From contig JBIKNH010000013.1 in NCBI GenBank assembly GCA_044358815.1, positions 1 to 36,833 on the forward strand: a stretch of 36,833 nt of DNA, written 5' to 3'. Of the stretch, positions 31,032-36,833 are shown one piece after another. The first letter of the stretch is position 1. The number at the start of each line of letters is the position of its first letter. The DNA comes from JBAXSK01 sp044358815 (lineage in GTDB: Bacteria; Cyanobacteriota; Cyanobacteriia; Pseudanabaenales; Pseudanabaenaceae). The notes beneath the pieces are model-generated. The model had not been told where the DNA came from and did not search any database. It was given only the letters and a program-made list of their open reading frames with translations. A program made the translations under genes and the position numbers.

Positions 31032-32762
31032 TTAAAGGTTCAAAAGCTGTGCCATAATCGCTTTCACTAAACCATCCAGGGTGTATTCCTGAGCTTCAAT
31101 ATCAACCCGCTGCAAATGTTTTTGGAAAGCAATGGAAGTCTGGGGACCAATGGAAGCGATTTGCATCGGCTCTAACCAGGTTTGCCATTCTGACTTAGTG
31201 GTTACTCCATCCAATAACTGACAGAAATGATGGACTGTTTTAGAACTCGCGAAAGTTAACAGATCAACATGACGATTCCTTAAAGCCTCGATAATTATCG
31301 GATCAGCTTGGGGGGGACAGCCTGACTCATAGGCAGCAACTGCTTCAATAGCGATGCCCGCTTGTTGAAATTGTTCCACTAAAACTTCCCGACCACCGGA
31401 AGCGACACGGGGGAACAATACTTTTAATGAATTAGAATTGGGAACCCCTGAGCGCTCATCCCCTAATTTATCATTTCCTAATAGAGCCATAAACTCCGTC
31501 ACTAATGCATCGGCAATAAAATCAGTGGGAATTAAATCAGGTACAATGCCATGATTCTCTAAAAACTGAGCGGTTTTTTGTCCCACCACCGCTACCTTGG
31601 TGCGATGCAAACAGCGACTATCTTTCCCGTAATGCCGCAATCGCCCAAAGAAAGCATCTACCGCATTTGCAGAAGTTAAAATCAGCCAATCATAGGTCTC
31701 AATTTGACTGATAGCATGATCTAACTCTGTCCAACTAGGCGGCGGCAAAATCGCTAAAGTGGGCATTTCCAGAACCGTTGCCCCTTGTGCGGTCAAGAGA
31801 TCTGTAAACTGACTGGCTTGTCCGGCGGCGCGGGTCACTAAAATTCTCTTTCCAGAAAGGGGTAAACTTAACGGTGGCGCAATCTTAATCCATTCCCGAA
31901 ATCGCACCACTTCCCCCACCACAATCACCGCCGGAGCAAGATTCTTTTCTGGAAGTTTTGTCAAAATATTCTCTAAAGTTCCATCCCAAATTTTTTGCTC
32001 TGGTCTACCACACCATTGAATAATCGCAATAGGTGTATCAGCAGGCTTAGCAGGTTGCAATCGTTCCAAAATTTGTGGCAGATTACCCGTGCCCATCAAA
32101 ATCACGAGGGTAGGTAACTGTCCCAAACCAGACCAAGGCAACTGCTCTAAATCATGCCCCGTCAATACTGCAAAACAGTTACTTACTTCTTTGTCAGTGA
32201 GGGGAATTCCTGCCGCGAGAGGAGCCGCAATAGCGCTAGAAATGCCATTAATCACTTCATATTCACACTGAGCCTCATGGAGCGCCTGCAATTCTGACAC
32301 CGCTCGTCCAAAAATCCACGGATCACCGCTTTTGAGTCGCACCGTAAGTTTACCCGCCTGAGCATAGGCAACCAATAATCGATTGATTTCAGATTGTGGA
32401 TATGAAGTTTGTGGATACAAATTACTGGAATTAGCAGAGTGAGTGGCGGCTGTCTGATTGTTTGTTTGGTCGTAGCGAGGACATTGATTTGCCGAGCCAT
32501 TACCACTATTACCGCGCTTACCCACACAATGCAATTCACACTGAGACCCCACCACCTGCAACACTTGGGGATCAACCAGCGCATCATAGACTAGTACTTC
32601 AGCAGCTTGCAAAATATCTAAAGCTTGGCGCGTCAGCCCTGCGGTTCCAGCCACACCAGCACCGACTAAATATACTTTGCCCTGTTGGGTTTTACCCTGA
32701 TCGGCTGGCTCTTGATTAGCTAAATCTTGACTGATGATGCCTTTTACGCCCTGACTAGTCAT
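31032..32762 (-). CDS. Fused uroporphyrinogen-III C-methyltransferase (CobA) and uroporphyrinogen-III synthase (HemD)
   Basis: The first half (about 28-285) is a tetrapyrrole methylase. Visible blocks are KVYLVGAG, LVYDALVDP, VGKRG, QSEINRLL, VRLKSGDPWIFGR, INGISSAIAAPLAAGIPLTD, LVILMGTGNLPQI and VVGEVVRFREWI. It would make precorrin-2 from uroporphyrinogen III with SAM. The second half (about 304-576: GKRILVTRAAGQASQF, YDWLILTSANAV, VLFPRVASGGREVLVE, LLTFASSKTVHHFCQLL) is HemD, which closes hydroxymethylbilane to uroporphyrinogen III. Two oddities stand out. The usual GAGPGDPxLLT loop reads GAGVAGTAGLT, and an Asn/Ser/Gln-rich insert of about 40 residues lies between VGKRG and QSEIN. The frame begins at TTG 32792; I chose ATG 32762 (576 aa), 10 codons in. 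No strong ribosome site supports either. Confidence 0.92.
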   Translation of the reverse strand: MTSQGVKGIISQDLANQEPADQGKTQQGKVYLVGAGVAGTAGLTRQALDILQAAEVLVYDALVDPQVLQVVGSQCELHCVGKRGNSGNGSANQCPRYDQTNNQTAATHSANSSNLYPQTSYPQSEINRLLVAYAQAGKLTVRLKSGDPWIFGRAVSELQALHEAQCEYEVINGISSAIAAPLAAGIPLTDKEVSNCFAVLTGHDLEQLPWSGLGQLPTLVILMGTGNLPQILERLQPAKPADTPIAIIQWCGRPEQKIWDGTLENILTKLPEKNLAPAVIVVGEVVRFREWIKIAPPLSLPLSGKRILVTRAAGQASQFTDLLTAQGATVLEMPTLAILPPPSWTELDHAISQIETYDWLILTSANAVDAFFGRLRHYGKDSRCLHRTKVAVVGQKTAQFLENHGIVPDLIPTDFIADALVTEFMALLGNDKLGDERSGVPNSNSLKVLFPRVASGGREVLVEQFQQAGIAIEAVAAYESGCPPQADPIIIEALRNRHVDLLTFASSKTVHHFCQLLDGVTTKSEWQTWLEPMQIASIGPQTSIAFQKHLQRVDIEAQEYTLDGLVKAIMAQLLNL

Positions 32763-32830
32763 GAATGCTGGCTTGCTGCTAAATAACTCCAATACTTTAT
32801 CACTTGGAGGTTTGTCGCTAGGGTCAGCCT

Positions 32831-32852
32831 ATTTAAAATAATTATTTTAAAT
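32831..32852. promoter_or_regulatory. Perfect 22-bp A/T palindrome upstream of cobA-hemD
   Basis: The 22 bases are a perfect palindrome centred on AATT, made only of A and T (half-site ATTTAAAATAA). A degenerate second copy follows at about 32853-32873 (ATTTTAAATATTATTTAAAA). It lies 38 bp before the TTG and 68 bp before the ATG of the fusion gene, so it may overlap its promoter. It does not match Fur or NtcA consensus closely. Confidence 0.5.
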
Positions 32853-33179
32853 AATTTTAAATATTATTTAAAACAATTAGTCTTGGCTCAAACTTGTCAG
32901 TTCCCTAATCTTGCCAGAAACCAAGTTCCTGATAAACAGGCTCTCTTAGAGTCTATTTGTTAAAGCAAACATTAGAAGTGAGCGAAAGGATGATGATAGT
33001 AAAATAGCCAAGCCTTAGGTAGTTGAGATAAGTTTTGCCTGGCTCAATGGATGCCGTCGTCTCAGTACGGATTATGGGAATTTTAGTCGAAGTTTCTGAA
33101 AGTATCCCTGACACCACAATGATTCCGCTAATACTACGCCGATTATGTCCTCCTTAATATTTACCTTCTGAAATGTTGA

Positions 33180-33217
33180 CTTTCTAATCTTTACTTTCTA
33201 ATCTTTACTTTCTAAAT
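33180..33217 (+). repeat. 14-bp tandem repeat, about 2.7 copies
   Basis: CTTTCTAATCTTTA is repeated at 33180 and 33194 and again partly at 33208 (CTTTCTAA). The unit divides into two related heptamers, like cyanobacterial short tandem repeats. It has the same period as the array at 6061, but a different sequence. Confidence 0.7.
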
Positions 33218-33363
33218 GAACTCTAACGAACTGCTGGACATTATGAATTTTAGTTCATAATAAATTCAGTTGAATGATTGATGTAATTTTATAGTATAGA
33301 GGGGTTGACAAAAGGTAACTTCAGATTGAATAGTAATATTATTACTGGGGAACTTTAGTCATC

Positions 33364-34023
33364 ATGGGCAAGACATTTTTTGCTGCTTTCGTGGCAGTAG
33401 CTAGCCCCATAATTGCGGCAGCTACGCCAGTCCATGGTTTGTCATTCGGGGGAAATGCATCAACGAATCCAACATACGCTTCCAACTCGACGGAGGGAGT
33501 TTCTGTTGCGAGTAATTCGACCACGGACTTATGGGGATCTTCTTTGGCATCAGCGAACCTATCGCCACCAAATAACATCCCAAAAATTCAAGTTGAGACC
33601 ATCTCATCAGAACCATCTGATTCTTTCGGTGCGATTGATTTCCAATCATGGCAAGAAGGGGGAGATGTACTGGTTAGTAGCAGTAGTATAGCTTCTGTAG
33701 ATACGGGGTTGGGGATTGAGGTTGACCGTGACACGATATTGGGCAGATTTTCTATAGGAGGCTATTCGCGATTCTATTTGAGTGATAACGAATCAAGCAA
33801 ACCATCGCTGACATCTTTATCTAACCTAGCAACTCATTCATCCAAAATTGGTATGCAAACCTTCTCTCCATCGTTGATGCGAGTCAATTCTGAAGGGATT
33901 ACCTCCTTTCAAAGGGAAGTCGTAAGCCTATTGGTTGGTCTATCCAGTGGCTTATGTGGCGGAGCATTTGGGGGAATTTGCGGGGGAATGTTTATAGCTC
34001 GAAAACTGCGTTATTACGTCTAG
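33364..34023 (+). CDS. Exported protein of unknown family with C-terminal Gly-rich membrane segment, 219 aa
   Basis: The family is not recognised. A clear signal peptide (MGKTFFAAFVAVASPIIAAA, cleaved near VHG at residue 25) is followed by a Ser/Asn/Thr-rich, probably extended region to about 175. The short stretch DTGLGIEVDRDTILGRFSIG may fold. Near the C-terminus, about 186-211, lies one hydrophobic Gly/Cys-rich segment (VVSLLVGLSSGLCGGAFGGI and on), followed by ARKLRYYV. The order of hydrophobic segment then basic tail resembles C-terminal sorting signals, but there is no PEP or LPXTG motif before it, so simple anchoring in the inner membrane is as likely. A Gly-zipper pattern (G-x3-G repeats) suggests helix packing. 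TTGACA at 33305 may be its promoter; a hairpin follows the stop. Confidence 0.6.
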   Translation: MGKTFFAAFVAVASPIIAAATPVHGLSFGGNASTNPTYASNSTEGVSVASNSTTDLWGSSLASANLSPPNNIPKIQVETISSEPSDSFGAIDFQSWQEGGDVLVSSSSIASVDTGLGIEVDRDTILGRFSIGGYSRFYLSDNESSKPSLTSLSNLATHSSKIGMQTFSPSLMRVNSEGITSFQREVVSLLVGLSSGLCGGAFGGICGGMFIARKLRYYV

Positions 34024-34034
34024 AATAAATTCAA

Positions 34035-34091
34035 AAGACTTATTCCATTATTGAGGTGTGTCAGTAATGTCCCCCGATAATGGAATGTCTT
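34035..34091. terminator. Hairpin after the 219-aa gene
   Basis: AAGAC plus ATTCCATTAT (34035-34051, with a 2-nt TT bulge) pairs exactly with ATAATGGAAT plus GTCTT (34077-34091). The arms are 15 bp with a 25-nt loop. It starts 11 bp after the stop codon. No T-run follows, so it is a weak or bidirectional terminator, or an mRNA-stabilising structure. Confidence 0.55.
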
Positions 34092-34180
34092 GACTACAAA
34101 CTTGCCATCAAGAAATCTTTACACCTGCAAACCATTAGTTCGCAGGCTGGCTCTTTCGACGGTGTGAATTAACCCTTGAC

Positions 34181-34816
34181 TTATTCTTTAAAAGCCTCTT
34201 TGAGCATGGTACGGGCGGCTAGTTGACTGCGGGTAGAGGTTAAAATCTCTGCCTCGCGCCGTAATCGAGCGGCTGTATCTCTGGTTTCCAGAAGGGATTG
34301 TTGCTCATCACTGGCTCCTTGGAAATTACTCGCTACCCAATAGGACAAGTCCAAGGGATTGCGGGGAATCGGTGGTAATTCGATTTCTTGTTCCGTGAGT
34401 TTTTGGGAGAGGCGCACCACATCTTGTAATAGTTCTCTGACTTCGGCAGCAAGGAGATAGGGCATTTCTTCGGCGGTTTCATCTTCGAGCCATTCCACTA
34501 ACCCCACCCGAAACGGTGTATGACGGACATATTCCAAGACACGGAAGCGCTTTTCCCCAGTGGTGGCGATCTTAAACCGATCATCCGGTAAACGGTGGCA
34601 TTTGGTAATCTTGGCACTGCAACCGACACTAGCGGGTTTACCTGCCTCAGAGTCCCACATCAATACTCCAAAACAGCCATCATCTTCCATGACTGTATTG
34701 ATCATCATGCGGTAGCGGTACTCGAAAATATGCAACGGCAAAGGCTGACCGGGAAACAATACCAGTTCTGGTAAGGGGAAGATGGGTAATTCGCGCACAG
34801 AGACAGATGCAGACAT
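34181..34816 (-). CDS. Stand-alone Lon substrate-binding (N-terminal) domain protein
   Basis: The 211-aa protein is almost entirely a Lon N-terminal domain (PF02190 type). It starts VRELPIFPLPELVLFPGQPL then PLHIFEYRYRMM, with CFGVLMWD, VGCSAKITKCHRLPDDRFKI, TTGEKRFRVLEY and PFRVGLVEWLEDE. A helical C-terminal bundle follows (LLAAEVRELLQDVVRLSQKL). It has no AAA+ module and no Ser-Lys protease dyad, so it cannot be Lon itself. Such small proteins are widespread in cyanobacteria; their role is unknown, perhaps binding unfolded proteins. It is convergent with the 219-aa gene and divergent from pgm. Confidence 0.92.
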   Translation of the reverse strand: MSASVSVRELPIFPLPELVLFPGQPLPLHIFEYRYRMMINTVMEDDGCFGVLMWDSEAGKPASVGCSAKITKCHRLPDDRFKIATTGEKRFRVLEYVRHTPFRVGLVEWLEDETAEEMPYLLAAEVRELLQDVVRLSQKLTEQEIELPPIPRNPLDLSYWVASNFQGASDEQQSLLETRDTAARLRREAEILTSTRSQLAARTMLKEAFKE

Positions 34817-35105
34817 TGCAGTTTTAGTGGGAACAACGGTACACAGTCTAGTTTAATTCTCAATGCTGATTCTGCGGAAATTCTTTAGGACAGATTTTAT
34901 GAAAATTGATAGGCTGGATCTGAAGATTACCTAAGGCTAGGGCTAGGGCGATTTCCCCTATAACGTAAGGCGGCGTAATAGCGCATCAGTAACAAAATCT
35001 CGCAAAATCTGGGATCTTTAAACCTCTAGGACGCAATCAGAGGTCACAATCAGGGGACAATTTAATTACTTTAACTATGCTCCCTTAAATTAACTGTAAT
35101 TACCC

Positions 35106-36749
35106 ATGTCTAATTTGCGTCTCGTGGCAACCAAACCCTTTACCGACCAAAAACCCGGCACATCGGGACTGCGTAAACGGGTGACGGTATTTCAGCAGCC
35201 CCATTATCTGGAAAATTTTGTCCAGGCGATTTTCAATGCTCTGGATGGCTTTGGGGGACAAACCCTTGTGGTGGGTGGTGATGGACGCTATTACAATCGC
35301 CAAGCAATTCAAATTATCATCAAAATGGCGGCGGCTAATGGCTTCGGACGGATTTTAGTCGGACAAGGTGGGATTTTGTCTACTCCGGCGGCTTCCTGTG
35401 TGATCCGTAAGTATGGCGCATTTGGGGGGATTATCCTGTCTGCGAGCCATAATCCGGGCGGTAAAGATGGTGATTTTGGCATCAAATACAATACGGGCAA
35501 TGGCGGACCAGCCCCCGAAAAGGTCACCGATACCATTTATAGCTACAGCAAAACCATCACTGAATACAAGTTGCTCGAATGTGGTGATGTGGATTTAGAT
35601 CGCCTTGGCACGACGGCAATTAACCATGATTTCGGTCTGACTACCGTTGAAGTGATCGACTCGGTAAATGATTACAGTCAACTGATGGCATCGCTGTTTG
35701 ACTTTGATCGGATTGCGGCGCTTTTGCAACAGCCTAGTTTTCGGATGTGTTTCGATGCCCTCCATGCGGTGACGGGTCCCTACGCGAAACAAATTTTCGA
35801 GAAAACCTTGGGCGCTCCGGCGGGGGTGGTGTGTAATGGCATTCCCCTAGAAGATTTTGGTGGTGGTCACCCCGATCCAAATTTGGTTTATGCCCATGAC
35901 TTGGTAGAAATCATGTTTGGTGCTGATGCGCCGGACTTTGGGGCAGCTTCCGATGGTGACGGCGACCGCAACATGATTTTAGGACAAAGATTTTTTGTCA
36001 ACCCCAGCGACAGTTTGGCAGTCTTAGCGGCTAATGCGAAGTTGGTCCCTGGTTACAAGTCTGGTTTGGCTGGGATTGCCCGCTCCATGCCCACCAGCCA
36101 AGCACCGGATCGGGTCGCGGCACGGTTGGGCATTGACTGTTACGAAACCCCCACGGGCTGGAAGTTCTTCGGTAATTTGCTTGATGCTGGGAAAGCAACT
36201 CTCTGCGGCGAGGAAAGTTTTGGCACTGGTTCCAATCATGTGCGGGAGAAGGATGGTTTATGGGCGGTCTTCTTTTGGTTGAATGTTTTGGCAGTGCGGC
36301 AACAGTCGGTGGAAGCGATTGTACGGGAACATTGGCAAATGTATGGACGGAACTTCTATTCACGCCATGATTACGAAGAGATTCCCACCGATCCAGCGAA
36401 TACTTTAATTGAGAATGTGCGTAAGGCTGATTTAAAAGGCAAGCAATTTGGGAACTATACCGTAGCTTTTGCTGATGACTTCAGTTACACCGATCCCGTT
36501 GATGGCAGTATCAGCACGAAACAGGGTTTACGGATTGGTTTTGATGACGGTTCTCGAATTGTGTATCGTTTGTCTGGTACAGGGACTCAGGGCGCGACAT
36601 TACGGGTTTATTTGGAAAGTTATGAACCGAATGTGGCGAAGCATGGTTTAGATCCTCAAGTGGCATTGCAGGATTTGATTACCATTGCGGATGAGATTGC
36701 TCAAATCAAGACCCTGACTGGTCGTGAACAGCCGACGGTGATTACATAA
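35106..36749 (+). CDS. pgm: Alpha-D-glucose phosphate-specific phosphoglucomutase
   Basis: The enzyme interconverts glucose 1-phosphate and glucose 6-phosphate, linking glycogen and sugar-nucleotide synthesis to central metabolism. The phosphoserine loop LSASHNPGG holds Ser114, and the Mg loop SDGDGDRNM has Asp283, Asp285 and Asp287. The sugar-specificity loop is CGEESFGTGSNHVREKDG, and the phosphate-binding loop near the C-terminus is RLSGTGTQGATLRVYLE. At 547 aa, with SNLRLVATKPFTDQKPGTSG at the start, it belongs to the eukaryotic/Synechocystis-type PGM1 group rather than the phosphomannomutase group. The ATG at 35106 gives the expected N-terminus, without a clear ribosome site. Confidence 0.97.
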   Translation: MSNLRLVATKPFTDQKPGTSGLRKRVTVFQQPHYLENFVQAIFNALDGFGGQTLVVGGDGRYYNRQAIQIIIKMAAANGFGRILVGQGGILSTPAASCVIRKYGAFGGIILSASHNPGGKDGDFGIKYNTGNGGPAPEKVTDTIYSYSKTITEYKLLECGDVDLDRLGTTAINHDFGLTTVEVIDSVNDYSQLMASLFDFDRIAALLQQPSFRMCFDALHAVTGPYAKQIFEKTLGAPAGVVCNGIPLEDFGGGHPDPNLVYAHDLVEIMFGADAPDFGAASDGDGDRNMILGQRFFVNPSDSLAVLAANAKLVPGYKSGLAGIARSMPTSQAPDRVAARLGIDCYETPTGWKFFGNLLDAGKATLCGEESFGTGSNHVREKDGLWAVFFWLNVLAVRQQSVEAIVREHWQMYGRNFYSRHDYEEIPTDPANTLIENVRKADLKGKQFGNYTVAFADDFSYTDPVDGSISTKQGLRIGFDDGSRIVYRLSGTGTQGATLRVYLESYEPNVAKHGLDPQVALQDLITIADEIAQIKTLTGREQPTVIT

Positions 36750-36766
36750 TTTGCACTGATGCTCTA

Positions 36767-36829
36767 GCCCCTTCTCCTAGCTTCTCTGCCAAAACCTCGC
36801 AAAAAGGGGGAAGAGGCTGGGAGTTGGGG
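36767..36829. repeat. Imperfect G/C-run inverted repeat after pgm
   Basis: CCCCTTCTCCTAGCTTCTC (starting near 36768) is roughly complementary to GGGGGAAGAGGCTGGGAG and TTGGGG (ending 36829), around an AAAACC/AAAAA loop. It begins 18 bp after the pgm stop and resembles dispersed repeats found between cyanobacterial genes. It may also act as a terminator. Confidence 0.55.
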
Positions 36830-36833
36830 ACAG

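Larger units (their letters stand above)
32763..33363. other. Divergent AT-rich intergenic region
   Basis: These 600 bp separate the CobA-HemD fusion from the 219-aa exported protein. They hold the 22-bp palindrome at 32831-32852 and a 14-bp tandem repeat at 33180-33217. A possible promoter for the plus-strand gene has TTGACA at 33305-33310 and, 17 bp on, GAATAG at 33328-33333. No RNA gene or terminator was recognised. Confidence 0.5.

Noticed and set aside
33900..34023. PEP-CTERM / exosortase sorting signal at the end of the 219-aa protein
   Set aside because: There is a hydrophobic segment and basic tail but no PEP or related motif before it, and no exosortase gene in the window.
34181..34816. 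Truncated Lon protease pseudogene
   Set aside because: Start, stop and length fit the well-known family of stand-alone Lon N-terminal domain proteins; there is no residual ATPase sequence beside it.

Overview
The window looks like chromosomal DNA from a cyanobacterium. The supporting genes are dapL (LL-diaminopimelate aminotransferase), a SigF-type group 3 sigma factor, a CcaA-like beta-carbonic anhydrase, DUF3352 and DUF2232 proteins, lgt and pgm. Intergenic DNA also carries G/C-run inverted repeats of a kind common in cyanobacterial genomes. Species cannot be read from the sequence. No rRNA, tRNA, CRISPR array or transposase gene was seen.

Layout. Positions 1-1329 (minus) hold the 5' part of a YdeP/FdhF-like molybdopterin oxidoreductase that runs off the left edge. 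After an 880-bp AT-rich gap, six plus-strand genes (2209-20055, about 18 kb) form a cell-surface locus. It has three DUF11-type secreted proteins (954, 200 and 1976 aa) and a DUF11 plus SdrD-B-like protein (517 aa). It also has a 1298-aa predicted outer-membrane beta-barrel protein with Ig-like N-terminal domains, and an 807-aa CSLREA/beta-helix/OmpA protein. The last four genes are closely packed, with a 4-bp GTGA overlap and AGGAGG ribosome sites at two of the joints. A strong hairpin terminator closes the locus at 20098. I infer an envelope assembly: a barrel in the outer membrane, an OmpA-type peptidoglycan anchor, and long disulfide-containing DUF11 fibres outside.

Positions 20192-26063 are housekeeping: dapL (minus), sigF (plus, behind an operator-like palindrome), beta-carbonic anhydrase (minus) and an exported DUF3352 protein (plus).

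Positions 26064-29304 look accessory. A MITE-like inverted-repeat element bracketed by 16-bp direct repeats is followed by a small membrane protein. Convergent to it is a translationally coupled minus-strand pair. One member fuses a type I restriction HsdR-N-like PD-(D/E)XK nuclease domain to a ParA ATPase. The other combines a ParB-like N-terminal fold with a Rho_N/SAP-like C-terminal domain. This pair is the best candidate for an undescribed system, either a DNA-partition-like defence module or a remnant of a mobile element.

Positions 29305-36833 return to core functions: lgt and a DUF2232 membrane protein (likely operon), a CobA-HemD fusion (siroheme/tetrapyrrole branch) with an unusual linker, an unrecognised exported protein with a C-terminal Gly-rich membrane segment, a stand-alone Lon substrate-binding-domain protein, and phosphoglucomutase.
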